A stretch of 64,000 bases of DNA, taken from Bacillota bacterium. GTDB taxonomy: Bacteria > Bacillota > Clostridia > Acetivibrionales > JAEZXR01. The stretch covers positions 1 to 64,000 of the forward strand of contig JAEZXR010000116.1 of the NCBI GenBank assembly GCA_023419605.1, written 5' to 3'. Below the pieces are notes generated by a model, which made no database searches, was not told the origin of the DNA, and worked only from the letters and a program-made list of their open reading frames with translations. The position numbers and the translations under genes are program-made. This document shows positions 41,747 through 50,278 of the stretch, in pieces (position 1 is the first letter of the stretch; each line of letters begins with the position of its first letter).

Positions 41747-43756
41747 TTATTTTTCAACAAAAGCAACATTTATGCCCTTAACGAATTCTTCGTTATTTTT
41801 CGTCTGAATCAACCTGCTGGTAAGCATTTCGGTCACTTCCGCAGTACCCATATTGCTCATGGCCTTTCTTATTGCCCAGATGCCTTCCAGCTCCTTCTGG
41901 CTAAGGAGAAGCTCTTCTCTTCGTGTTCCCGATCTTTGTATATCGATGGCCGGGAATATACGCTTTTCAGAAAGCCTTCGGTCAAGGTGCAGTTCCATAT
42001 TACCCGTTCCCTTGAATTCTTCAAATATGACATCATCCATTCTGCTGCCTGTTTCAACCAATGCAGTAGCGATAATGGTCAAGCTGCCGCCATGTTCAAT
42101 GTTTCTGGCCGCACCGAAGAACCTCTTGGGCTTATGAAGGGCTCCGGGATCGAGACCTCCCGACAGGGTCCTGCCGGTCGGCGGAATTGTCAGGTTGTAT
42201 GCTCTTGCCAGTCGGGTAATACTATCCAGGAGAATTACAACATCCTTTTTCTGCTCAACCAGTCTTTGTGCTCTTTCCAGCACCATCTCCGCAACCTTTA
42301 TATGGTGCTCGGGCACCTCATCAAAGGTAGAGTAAATGACTTCTCCCTTTATGGAGCGTTGCATATCGGTAACTTCCTCCGGCCTTTCGTCGATAAGAAG
42401 CACAATTAATTCTACTTCAGGATGGTTTGTAGAAATCGCATTGGCAATTTTCTTTAAAAGAATGGTTTTACCAGCCTTTGGCGGTGATACTACCATACCA
42501 CGCTGCCCTCTTCCGATGGGCGCGATAAGATCGATAAGCCGTGTAGATAACTCTCTGGGACCTGTTTCCAATGAAAGTCTCTTATCCGGATAAATGGGAG
42601 TCAAATACTCAAAAGGTACCCTTCTGGATGCTACATCCGGTGCATCACCGTTCACCGTCTGCACGTAAAGAAGAGCCTGGAATTTTTCGCCTTCCTTTGG
42701 TATTCTGCCTTTTCCTCGGATTTTATCTCCCGTCTTTAAACCAAACCTTCGAATCTGGGAAGGAGAAACATAGATATCCTTCGGTCCTGACAGATAGTTT
42801 TCTCCTCTTAAAAATCCATAACCATCGGGAAGCACCTCAAGTACGCCTTCAACAGGATCGTCACTTTCGATTTTTTCAAAGTTATTCTGTCTTTCCTGAT
42901 TATTGTAACCGCCTTCACCATCTCTTCGTTGGTCGTTGTTCCGGTCATAGCCTCTCTCGTAATTTCTTTCGTAATTCCGTTCATAGTTGCGCTCATAATT
43001 ACGCTCATAGTTACGGGTAAAGGGTCTTTCCTGCGGTTTTTCGGTTTCTGTTACCGGCTTTGTTTCAGAAGTCGGCTCGGCTACGGTCTGCTCTTTCGCT
43101 TCTTCCTTTACCGCAACCTCCTGCTGCACTTCCTGTTGAGCCTCCTGCTTTTTCTCCTCCGGTACCTCTGCCTTTACAGCAGCTTCAGGCTCTTTCGCTT
43201 GTTCTTCCTTTTGTTCTTCCTTCTGCGCTTGAAGCTCCTCGTTTTGCGGAGTCGTAGTATTTCTCGCTTGAAGCTCTGCTTTACTGGGTCGGCCCCTTCT
43301 GCCTTTTTTTACAGCAGGCACTGATTCTTCCTCATTAGCAGTTGCCGCCTCCGTAACAGGCACTTCAACTGCGCTTTGAGGTTCGGCCCCCTGCTGTTCC
43401 GGCGTAGTTTCCTCCGCCTTCACTGCAGCAGCTTCCTCCGGTTTTTTCTCTTCTATTTTATCTTCTTCTGATTTAAGTGATTTTGTGGGCTTTCTGCCCC
43501 TCTTTTTCGGCATCTCCTGAATTGCATTATCCTGAACTGATGGGGTCTCTTCTTTTACCGAATCTTCCGGTTGATTCTCAGCACTTGTATTTCCATCCAC
43601 TGCTTCCGCAGGTTCCTCTTGCGCATTATTGCCTGCCTCGAGGATTACACGGACCAACTCTTCTTTTCTAAGACGCGCAATATTTTTTATGCCCATCATT
43701 TTCGCTATGTAACGCAAATCTTCCATTGTTTTATTTACGAGATTAATATCCTCCAT
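41747..43756 (-). CDS. rho: Transcription termination factor Rho with large disordered insertion
   Basis: 669 residues, against ~420 in most bacteria. N-terminal SAP-like domain (~1-45), then ~225 residues of low-complexity sequence (Glu/Gln/Ala/Lys/Pro). A tyrosine-arginine tract of five consecutive RNYE units plus RGYD follows (~248-271). The cold-shock RNA-binding domain (GYGFLRGENYLSG) and the RecA-like helicase domain with Walker A VVSPPKAGKTILLK, LLIDERPEEV and Walker B VVILLDSITRLARAYN complete it. Functional residues are intact. Ribosome site AAGGTGGTGGATT. Long insertions like this occur in some Bacteroidota, Actinobacteria and Clostridia Rho proteins. Confidence 0.96.
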   Translation of the reverse strand: MEDINLVNKTMEDLRYIAKMMGIKNIARLRKEELVRVILEAGNNAQEEPAEAVDGNTSAENQPEDSVKEETPSVQDNAIQEMPKKRGRKPTKSLKSEEDKIEEKKPEEAAAVKAEETTPEQQGAEPQSAVEVPVTEAATANEEESVPAVKKGRRGRPSKAELQARNTTTPQNEELQAQKEEQKEEQAKEPEAAVKAEVPEEKKQEAQQEVQQEVAVKEEAKEQTVAEPTSETKPVTETEKPQERPFTRNYERNYERNYERNYERNYERGYDRNNDQRRDGEGGYNNQERQNNFEKIESDDPVEGVLEVLPDGYGFLRGENYLSGPKDIYVSPSQIRRFGLKTGDKIRGKGRIPKEGEKFQALLYVQTVNGDAPDVASRRVPFEYLTPIYPDKRLSLETGPRELSTRLIDLIAPIGRGQRGMVVSPPKAGKTILLKKIANAISTNHPEVELIVLLIDERPEEVTDMQRSIKGEVIYSTFDEVPEHHIKVAEMVLERAQRLVEQKKDVVILLDSITRLARAYNLTIPPTGRTLSGGLDPGALHKPKRFFGAARNIEHGGSLTIIATALVETGSRMDDVIFEEFKGTGNMELHLDRRLSEKRIFPAIDIQRSGTRREELLLSQKELEGIWAIRKAMSNMGTAEVTEMLTSRLIQTKNNEEFVKGINVAFVEK
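42944..43015 (-). repeat. Six 12-bp coding repeats in rho (RNYE tract)
   Basis: Five units encode R-N-Y-E and a sixth R-G-Y-D. The codons differ between units (CGT/CGC/CGG/AGA for Arg; AAC/AAT; TAT/TAC; GAG/GAA), so the DNA units are diverged while the protein repeat is exact. Confidence 0.85.
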
Positions 43757-43898
43757 AATCCACCACCTTATTGCATGAAAAAATTATTTATATTTACAGT
43801 ACAGGGAATTCATTCAAGTAGATAAATACACTAAATCAAAAAGTTCGGATAAAAAAGTCAACAAGACTTGTAAGTACTACTGAATACTACTAACAAGG

Positions 43899-43927
43899 AT
43901 TATATCATTCCGAAAATACCTTGTCAA
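43899..43927 (-). promoter_or_regulatory. Promoter of rho
   Basis: Minus strand: -35 TTGACA (43922-43927), 17 bp, -10 TATAAT (43899-43904). The leader of about 135 nt contains a short direct repeat (AGTACTACTGA / ATACTACTA). The rest of the 500-bp gap to 44257 is AT-rich and shows nothing I can name. Confidence 0.8.
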
Positions 43928-44256
43928 TGAATCAAATTTTACACCCGCTATGCATTTATATGCTTCAAAAAAAGCTGTCTTACTTACCCTATTATAATTG
44001 CCAACAGTCCCCCATAACATACCTGTTTCTGGGAAAAATATTTGTTTTTCAGCAGAATCTACCGTTCCCACACATTTATCGGCAATTAGCAGTTATAGAA
44101 TAACTGGCATCCATCCTCCAGTTCATCCATTTATTGCACACATTATTGCCCTGATTTATGGGAATATTCAATATTGCAGCATAATTTCCACTCTGCTTCC
44201 TTTTTTTATTTTCAGCCTGCGGAGTGCATAATATATTATAGCACGGAGTGATATTG

Positions 44257-44781
44257 GTGAATAGTCTTAAGCATGAATTGCGGCAGTTGTTTGACAGCGG
44301 CCGATCCCTTAATATTTTTGATGATACGGAGCACCTGGAAGAAGGGCTTCTGGAAAGAATCATCAACCTTTCCATTCTGAATCCCGGTGTGTTTCCTTCT
44401 CAGCCATGGGATGCTTTGGCTGTGAAATCCTCATTGTCGAAGCAAAAACTGTCGGGACTGTGTGGTGGAGATGAAAAATTACCCGTTTGCGCAGTTTGCC
44501 TTATTATTCTTGGCAGAAAGGATCTGCAGCCATTGGAAGGTTTGACAACTGCCAGCACAAAACAACTGCTGGAAATGTCCATTATGTATGCATCAAAATA
44601 TTACTCCGTTGATTTTCATGTAGTCAAATCCTTTGACGCCGAAGGGATCAAAAAATATTTCAACATCGGCAGTGATATGGATATAGAAATGGTTACCTGC
44701 CTGGGCTACTTCGGCAAAGCTTGTCCAGCTTTCCCCAAAGAAGCTCTCAAAAGCTATTCACAGGCCATAAGAGAAGTGTAA
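44257..44781 (+). CDS. Nitroreductase-fold protein, short form
   Basis: 174 residues from GTG 44257 (GGAG 8 nt upstream). LLERIINLSILNPGVFPSQPWDALAV near residue 35 resembles the FMN-binding APSAxNxQPW region of nitroreductases, and CLGYFGKACPAFPKEA resembles the late GYP-like loop. Several expected flavin contacts are not clear and it carries a CAVC pair (~80), so it may be a diverged, non-reductase member. Isolated gene. Assignment is tentative. Confidence 0.55.
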   Translation: MNSLKHELRQLFDSGRSLNIFDDTEHLEEGLLERIINLSILNPGVFPSQPWDALAVKSSLSKQKLSGLCGGDEKLPVCAVCLIILGRKDLQPLEGLTTASTKQLLEMSIMYASKYYSVDFHVVKSFDAEGIKKYFNIGSDMDIEMVTCLGYFGKACPAFPKEALKSYSQAIREV

Positions 44782-44792
44782 ACAAATAAAAA

Positions 44793-44835
44793 CACCCAGG
44801 AGAAAATGTGAAATTCTCTCCCGCGTGCTTTTTTC
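44793..44835. terminator. Convergent terminator between 44781 and 44884
   Basis: CACCCAGGAGAAAATG...AATTCTCTCCCGCGTG with T-run after it on the plus strand and T-rich sequence on the minus strand; two mismatches in the stem. Confidence 0.65.
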
Positions 44836-44883
44836 TCTGCCAGAAACTCTTCCAATGCATTTAGTACAAATTTGCAGCCCATA

Positions 44884-45885
44884 TTACTTCTTCACGGTAT
44901 CCATGGCCTTCTTTGCAAATTCATTGTTTACCAGTTTTTCATAGTCGGCTGCTTTCTTTAATTCTCCCGCTTCCTGCATGACCTTTTGCAGCAGGTCCAG
45001 AGACTCCTTTTTCATGACAGGATCCTTGTTCCACGCATCGTATTCCTTATACCGCTGGGCAACCTTTACCAGGATTGCTTCATCCGCATCCGGGAAGGAG
45101 GGCTTGATGACCTTTGCGATTTCTTCGGGGGTATGACTATCCACCCATAATTGGCCTTTATAAATGGCATTGGTGAATTTTTGAACCCGATCCTTGTTCT
45201 TTTCTATGTAGCTTTTCTTTGCAAAGTATGCAGTATAGGGAATCTCGCCGCTGTCCTTCCCCAGAGATGCCAGGATGTACCCTTTTCCTTCCTTCTCCAG
45301 CATGGAGGCCGTGGGCTCAAACAAAGTCACGTAGTCACCCTGTCCTCCGGTAAATGCACCTGCCATCAGGTTGAATTGTATATTGGTATCTACATTTACA
45401 TCTTTTCCAGGATTCAGCCCGTTCTTCCTCAATATGTATTCCAGTGTCATCTCCGGAACTCCGCCTTTTCTTCCGCCGATAACATTCTTTCCCTTGAGGT
45501 TACTCCATTTAAAATCCGGCTCCTGCTTCCTTCCCATAAGGAATTGCCCGTCGCGTTTGGTCAACTGTGCAAACACTACGGCATGATCTTCCTTGCCTTC
45601 GTTGTATACGTAGATAGTTGCTTCGGGTCCGGCGAATCCGATATCCGACTGTCCCGATAATACGGCTGTCATTACCTTATCTGCACCGCCGCCATTGGTA
45701 AGCTCCACCTCCAGCCCCACTTCCTTGAAGAAGCCCTGGTTGATGGCTACATACTGCGGAGCGTAGAATACCGAGTGCGTCACCTCATTGAGCTGGATCT
45801 TCACCAGGTCCTTCCTGCCGCAGCCGGGTGTAACCGCCAGTGCCAAGCCAAGAACCAGAACAAATATCCCAATAAACTTTTTCAT
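44884..45885 (-). CDS. ABC transporter substrate-binding lipoprotein, ThiY/NMT1-like
   Basis: 333 residues from ATG 45885 (AGGAGGTGTATTTT). Signal and lipid site around VTPGC-GRKD. Binding domain with EVTHSVFYAPQYVAINQGFFKEVGL, SGQSDIGFAGPEATI and FTGGQGDYVTLFEPTASMLE, the pattern of thiamine-precursor, sulfonate and related solute receptors. No permease or ATPase adjacent and no TPP riboswitch in the leader. It could serve the SsuBC-like transporter at 62.9 kb, but the window also has another orphan receptor at 1.3 kb. Confidence 0.88.
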   Translation of the reverse strand: MKKFIGIFVLVLGLALAVTPGCGRKDLVKIQLNEVTHSVFYAPQYVAINQGFFKEVGLEVELTNGGGADKVMTAVLSGQSDIGFAGPEATIYVYNEGKEDHAVVFAQLTKRDGQFLMGRKQEPDFKWSNLKGKNVIGGRKGGVPEMTLEYILRKNGLNPGKDVNVDTNIQFNLMAGAFTGGQGDYVTLFEPTASMLEKEGKGYILASLGKDSGEIPYTAYFAKKSYIEKNKDRVQKFTNAIYKGQLWVDSHTPEEIAKVIKPSFPDADEAILVKVAQRYKEYDAWNKDPVMKKESLDLLQKVMQEAGELKKAADYEKLVNNEFAKKAMDTVKK

Positions 45886-46004
45886 AAAATACACCTCCTA
45901 TGGCAGTATATTCATACGGCTTTTTAGAGGTGTAGAGTTTTGTTGTTTATTTCATTCGCCCGTCCTCAAACTTAGCTGCAGTTTAGCATGTTGATCATTT
46001 CCCG

Positions 46005-47357
46005 TTACCCCGGTGCCATTCTTCGCTTCCTCCGTCTCACTACCTTCCCCACCCAATAGCAGGCAGAATAAAACACCACCAATATCAGCCCTGCCGCCAA
46101 GCCTAAACCTTGCCCCGGGACAAGGGGCATGCTGGCGATAATGACAATCAGTGAAACAATTGCAACCCAGGATGTGTATGGAAATCCCGGAAGCTGACAG
46201 TTTCCTCTCGGCGGACACCCTTTCGTCCGTCTGAATTTGTAATGCGTTGATACGATAATCAGATAGGTAAAGAGAAGTGAAAATCCACCGGAACTAACAA
46301 GAAATATATACACCTGTTTGGGAAGCAGGAAGCCTAATCCCAGTGCCGCCAGCATCGCAGCCCCGGAAAAGAGAATTCCCCGGTAGGGAATATCCCCCTG
46401 GTCCTGGAGAAAAGCCGGAGCATGCCCTTCATCTCCCAGGGACCGGATCATGCGGCCAAGTCCAAAGGTAGCCGCCAGCATGGTGGAAAGAATCGCTGTG
46501 ACCAGAACAATGTTGATAATTCCCGCTACCCAGGTAAGTCCACTTCCCACCAAGCCTGCTACAAAAGGACTGACATCCTCTGTAACTCCAGCTGTGGGCA
46601 GTAAGGGCAGGAGGACTGTAATCGCCAGAACATACAGACTCACCAGGGAGATAACGGTATAGGTAATAGCCTTTGGAACCGTTTTATGAGGGTTGGCGGT
46701 TTCCGATGCCGCCAGACCGATAATTTCAAAACCTGCATAGGTAAAAATTACAATCAGCATGCTTCCTGCGATGCCGGATATTCCTCCTGAAAAAAAAGCT
46801 TCACCTCGGAGAGCACCCAAACCGACAGCCGTCTTTCCGGGGAATATACCAAAGATCAAAATAAGTGCCACCATAATAAATCCAACGATGGTAAGAAGTT
46901 TAACGGAAGCAAGTGCACTTTCCAGCTTGCTTAAATTTTCTGCCCCCAGCAGATTGGCCAAGGTGATCAAAATGATGATGGCAGAACCGAGTACCGGTAT
47001 GGATAGCCCGGGAAACCAAATTCGTAAAAGCAGCGATACCGCAGTTGCTTCACTGGACATGGCCAGCACCAGCCCAGTCCAGTAGACCCAGCCGGTTACG
47101 AATCCAACACCCGGCCCAAAAGCACGCTGGGCAAAAGTGCGAAAAGACCCCGGGGCCGCATCTGCCACCGTCAGTTCCGATAGTGAAAAAAGAATGAGGT
47201 ATACCAGGGCTCCGCCCAAAATATAAGCGATGATAATGCCCGGCCCTGCCGCATGGATGCCGATGGCCGAACCGAGAAAAAACGAACCGCCGATGACGGT
47301 TCCCAATGCCATCATGGTTAACCCCCACGCACTAATTCCTGAACCTTCTTTGTTCAT
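46005..47357 (-). CDS. Amino acid permease, APC superfamily
   Basis: 450 residues from ATG 47357 (AGGGAGGACGGCAA). Twelve predicted helices. The unwound helix-1 substrate motif TVIGGSFFLGSAIGIHAAGPG and helix 6 FTYAGFEIIGLAASE mark the APC fold. Cytosolic loop with LGRMIRSLGDEGHAPAFL. Likely a proton- or sodium-coupled amino acid importer; the substrate is not readable. Downstream of the PilZ gene on the same strand but separated by a long inverted repeat. Confidence 0.9.
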   Translation of the reverse strand: MNKEGSGISAWGLTMMALGTVIGGSFFLGSAIGIHAAGPGIIIAYILGGALVYLILFSLSELTVADAAPGSFRTFAQRAFGPGVGFVTGWVYWTGLVLAMSSEATAVSLLLRIWFPGLSIPVLGSAIIILITLANLLGAENLSKLESALASVKLLTIVGFIMVALILIFGIFPGKTAVGLGALRGEAFFSGGISGIAGSMLIVIFTYAGFEIIGLAASETANPHKTVPKAITYTVISLVSLYVLAITVLLPLLPTAGVTEDVSPFVAGLVGSGLTWVAGIINIVLVTAILSTMLAATFGLGRMIRSLGDEGHAPAFLQDQGDIPYRGILFSGAAMLAALGLGFLLPKQVYIFLVSSGGFSLLFTYLIIVSTHYKFRRTKGCPPRGNCQLPGFPYTSWVAIVSLIVIIASMPLVPGQGLGLAAGLILVVFYSACYWVGKVVRRRKRRMAPG

Positions 47358-47440
47358 TTGCCGTCCTCCCTGCATTTTTCTAAAATCAATATTGATTATT
47401 AGTATTTACTTTTGGCCCGACAATAAACAAAAAAGCAGTT

Positions 47441-47500
47441 ATAAATTATTTAAGCAGAAAGACATACTAATGCAAGTAGTCTTTCTGCTTAAATAATTTA
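47441..47500 (-). terminator. Long inverted repeat after the PilZ gene
   Basis: ATAAATTATTTAAGCAGAAAG and its complement, 23 bp per arm. On the minus strand it is followed by ATAACTGCTTTTTTG. It probably ends the PilZ transcript before the permease gene. Confidence 0.65.
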
Positions 47501-47532
47501 ACATAATTTCATTTTTACCGTTCACTCTTTAA

Positions 47533-47913
47533 TTACTCACTAAAATCGTCATGAATCACTTCATAAGGGGTATAATGCAGTTCGGTACCGCCACAGTTCA
47601 GCCGCAGGTATTCATCCATCTCAATCATGTCTTTATCCGTCAGCCCAATAAACCGTATACCATACCGATACCCCATGCCCTGCTGCTTTCTTACGACTTC
47701 TCCTTTTGCCTTTTTCATAAACGGCAAGAGGTTCCCATAAACATAAATCTCCATTAAAATGATATCCTTTTCCTTTAACACACTATCCGTAGTAATACTC
47801 ACTCCGGAAGCAGAAATATCATTCACCCTAAACTCTGCCTTCTTTCCATTAGCGCAGTAAATCCATCCGTTACCCGTAACAACATATCTTCGGCAATGTC
47901 GTATGTTTCCCAT
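47533..47913 (-). CDS. PilZ-domain cyclic-di-GMP effector
   Basis: 126 residues from ATG 47913 (AAAGGGGGGAATATA); a frame opening at 48045 crosses the riboswitch and is rejected. The c-di-GMP motif is present as RHCRRYV (R-x-x-x-R) and NDISASGVSI (D-x-S-x-x-G). The rest is the six-stranded PilZ barrel (ILMEIYVYG, GYRYGIRFIGL). It acts as a stand-alone receptor that passes the signal to a partner, unknown here. Its leader is a manganese riboswitch. Confidence 0.92.
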   Translation of the reverse strand: MGNIRHCRRYVVTGNGWIYCANGKKAEFRVNDISASGVSITTDSVLKEKDIILMEIYVYGNLLPFMKKAKGEVVRKQQGMGYRYGIRFIGLTDKDMIEMDEYLRLNCGGTELHYTPYEVIHDDFSE

Positions 47914-47956
47914 TATATTCCCCCCTTTCTGTGATCCAGGCCACAATATTGTTGAA

Positions 47957-48092
47957 TAAAAAAGACCTTTAATATGGCCCTGTGAAACACATGGTGATAT
48001 TAAAAGTCTTGCTTCCCTCCCGGGCGGTAAAGCCAGGCAGTCCATTTGCCGATTGTTGACTTTACAATTTGAAGCTACTCCCCTTTATAGTA
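47957..48092 (-). promoter_or_regulatory. yybP-ykoY manganese riboswitch with terminator
   Basis: The minus-strand leader of the PilZ gene has the two conserved halves of this class: AAAGGGGAGTAGC (48074-48086) and GGAAGCAAGACTTTT (48002-48016). Between them is the paired AAAGTC...GGCTTT arm. The 3' strand AGACTTTTAATAT is also the 5' arm of a terminator (47963-48009, then TTTTTT). Mn2+ binding would therefore block the terminator and switch the gene on, the known mode of this class. Confidence 0.88.
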
Positions 48093-48094
48093 TC

Positions 48095-48124
48095 AATATA
48101 CCATCACTATAGAGTAAATGTCAA
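48095..48124 (-). promoter_or_regulatory. Promoter of the riboswitch-PilZ transcript
   Basis: Minus strand: -35 TTGACA (48119-48124), 18 bp, -10 TATATT (48095-48100), directly before the riboswitch. Confidence 0.75.
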
Positions 48125-48270
48125 TGGAATGCAGTGACATCCACAATGAATTAACACTTTATTCATATTTTTATTCATTGATACCATAGAATATACGGTT
48201 TTACCTTCTCTATAAGAAGCTTATAAAAATAGAAAAGCGCTCCTTTCAGAACGCTTTTTTACATGGCTTT

Positions 48271-49161
48271 TTACTTTTTCACAACCGGTATCCAGACTTC
48301 GCTGTAGCATCGATCCTCACCGGACTCGTAATATAGTTCCAGATCCGGCCCGGGTGCATGTTCATATCCGGAATTCGGAAACCATTCAGGAAAAATCCGT
48401 TTCCATATGGCCTGGATTTTTTCCGTTGTTTCCGAAGGTTCATGCTCTTCCGTTCTGAATATTACCCATGTAAAGGGGGGAACTTCGACTGATACCAGAT
48501 CTTCAGGAACTGCAGTACTTCCCTCAAAGTCAATAACGCCGATCATGTAGGGAAAAGTATTCTCTCCTGTATGGCGATAGCACATGATGGCGTTGGAATT
48601 GCACAGCCCTTTTATCGGTGATGCGACAGTAATCTTGTCCAGGCGATCAATGGTACCGTTTTCAAAGGACTCCTCCCAAAACTTCGGTATTCTTATAAAA
48701 TTACTTCCATTGGTGGTTTCAATGATTTCCTCAACACCCAATACTTTAAACGAGCCTTTTTCTTCGATCCTGTAATTCATCTCAACATCTCCTTTTATCG
48801 ATATGTGAAAAGAAATGCGAGGATACGCTTTTAGCTCTACACCTCGATCGCGCGCAGATGTGGGTGTAACCCCGTGCAAATTTTGAAATGCGCGGGTAAA
48901 TGAGTTTGGCGAGTCATAGCCATATTTCAGTGCAAGGTCTATGATTTTGATGGTGCTGTTTTGCAATTCAAAAGCAGCCATGGTTAACCGCCTTCGCCGT
49001 ATGTATTCAGACATGGGAACATCCGTAATAAACGAGAACATGCGCTGAAAGTGATAAGACGAGCAGCAGGCGATTTTCGCAGCTTCTTCAAAATCAATAT
49101 CTCCTGCCAGGTTCTCCTCAATGTAGCTTATGGCACCGTTCATTCTTTGAAGCCAATCCAT
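48271..49161 (-). CDS. AraC-family regulator with GyrI-like effector domain
   Basis: 296 residues from ATG 49161 (AAAGGAGGTCG). N-terminal double helix-turn-helix of AraC type (IDFEEAAKIACCSSYHFQRMFSF, then KIIDLALKYGYDSPNSFTRAFQNLHG). A C-terminal SOUL/GyrI-like ligand-binding domain (YRIEEKGSFKVLGVEE...YESGEDRCYSEVWIPV) follows, as in Rob- and BmrR-like regulators that respond to lipophilic compounds. Probably an activator of drug-response genes. Separate from the APH gene 83 nt upstream on the same strand. Confidence 0.93.
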   Translation of the reverse strand: MDWLQRMNGAISYIEENLAGDIDFEEAAKIACCSSYHFQRMFSFITDVPMSEYIRRRRLTMAAFELQNSTIKIIDLALKYGYDSPNSFTRAFQNLHGVTPTSARDRGVELKAYPRISFHISIKGDVEMNYRIEEKGSFKVLGVEEIIETTNGSNFIRIPKFWEESFENGTIDRLDKITVASPIKGLCNSNAIMCYRHTGENTFPYMIGVIDFEGSTAVPEDLVSVEVPPFTWVIFRTEEHEPSETTEKIQAIWKRIFPEWFPNSGYEHAPGPDLELYYESGEDRCYSEVWIPVVKK

Positions 49162-49243
49162 ATCCACGACCTCCTTTCCATTCTCAGTATAACAGAGTAA
49201 AAAAAGTTCACCTCCACATTTTATGCACAAAAATGTGTGGTAT

Positions 49244-50236
49244 TTAAAAAGAAAAATCCATATCGATGTAAGGTATGTCCTTTAGGATCTTCTCTCTCCG
49301 CTGGTGCATAAAGCTGGCACACCAGGGGTCCAGGTTGTTCAGGTCCCTGCTGCGGTGAATGGCAATATACAGGTCCATCTCCCGCAGCTTCAGGAAAGTA
49401 GGAATCTCCTTGATCCAGTGCTCTTGCAGGTGATTCTCCTTCCTGTAGCCCAGCATAAAATGCTTGAGAAATTCCCGGGCTTTCTCTACATCCTCCTTTG
49501 CGGTACAATGATGCGGCACTACATAAAATAAAGCCATCGCAATATCATGGGCAAACCAGAAATACTGGCTGTCATCAAAATCAAAGAATGTAAGCTCCCC
49601 ACGGTCATCCACAAAGAAATTGCCTCCATGCATATCCTGATGAATTAGCCCATATTCATCCTTTCCTTTTGGCAAGGTCGCCAGGTATGCAACGCTTCGA
49701 TTCCATTTCTCGATGATCTCCGCTTCCGAAGAAGGCAAAAATCGCTCGGCAAAACCAATCAGGTCCTCCTGCCCCTCCGGTCTTTTATACAATGGATTCG
49801 TCGGTTGATACTCCTTGGTCACCCGGTGTATTCGCCCCATAATTTCACCGTAGTCTTCAAAGAAAGGCGGAATCCAGTGATGCTTTTTTGGAGGGGCGCC
49901 TTTTGCCTTTTCAAAGGAAACAGCCACAAAGAGCGGATTTTCATTCTCTGCCGCCTCCAGGAGGTTTCCCTCGGGAGAAGGCACCACACGGGCCACAGGT
50001 ACACCGTGCGCTGCAAGGTAGTTGATAAAATCCGCCTCTGCATACACTTGTTCTTTTTTTCTCCGCAGCCCGGTATGGGAGATACGGAGGACGTATTGTC
50101 TCTCTCCTCTATCAAATTCATAAACAAAGCTCTCAAACCCTCCCAGAGGTCTGATTCGGGACGGGTCAATCTTATATTTGCCAATCAGTTCATGAAACAC
50201 CTTCTCATTATACTGGTCTCTTATTGCCTGTTCCAA
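49244..50236 (-). CDS. Aminoglycoside phosphotransferase-fold kinase (SrkA/homoserine-kinase-like)
   Basis: 330 residues. Eukaryotic-like small-molecule kinase fold: nucleotide region RPLGGFESFVYEF, catalytic LIHQDMHGGNFFV (H-x-D-x-H-x-x-N) and metal motif FFDFDDSQ. The family phosphorylates aminoglycosides, homoserine, choline or protein side chains; the member here is closest by architecture to the broad APH group and need not confer resistance. Upstream on the same strand is rsgA (43-nt gap), suggesting one transcript. Confidence 0.88.
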   Translation of the reverse strand: MEQAIRDQYNEKVFHELIGKYKIDPSRIRPLGGFESFVYEFDRGERQYVLRISHTGLRRKKEQVYAEADFINYLAAHGVPVARVVPSPEGNLLEAAENENPLFVAVSFEKAKGAPPKKHHWIPPFFEDYGEIMGRIHRVTKEYQPTNPLYKRPEGQEDLIGFAERFLPSSEAEIIEKWNRSVAYLATLPKGKDEYGLIHQDMHGGNFFVDDRGELTFFDFDDSQYFWFAHDIAMALFYVVPHHCTAKEDVEKAREFLKHFMLGYRKENHLQEHWIKEIPTFLKLREMDLYIAIHRSRDLNNLDPWCASFMHQRREKILKDIPYIDMDFSF

Positions 50237-50278
50237 TACAAAACACCTCTTTCTCCTAAACTAATAGTACCATTTGTT

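Noticed and set aside
45886..46004. TPP riboswitch before the ThiY-like receptor gene
   Set aside because: No CTGAGA or ACCTGATCTGG-type core sequence in the short gap.
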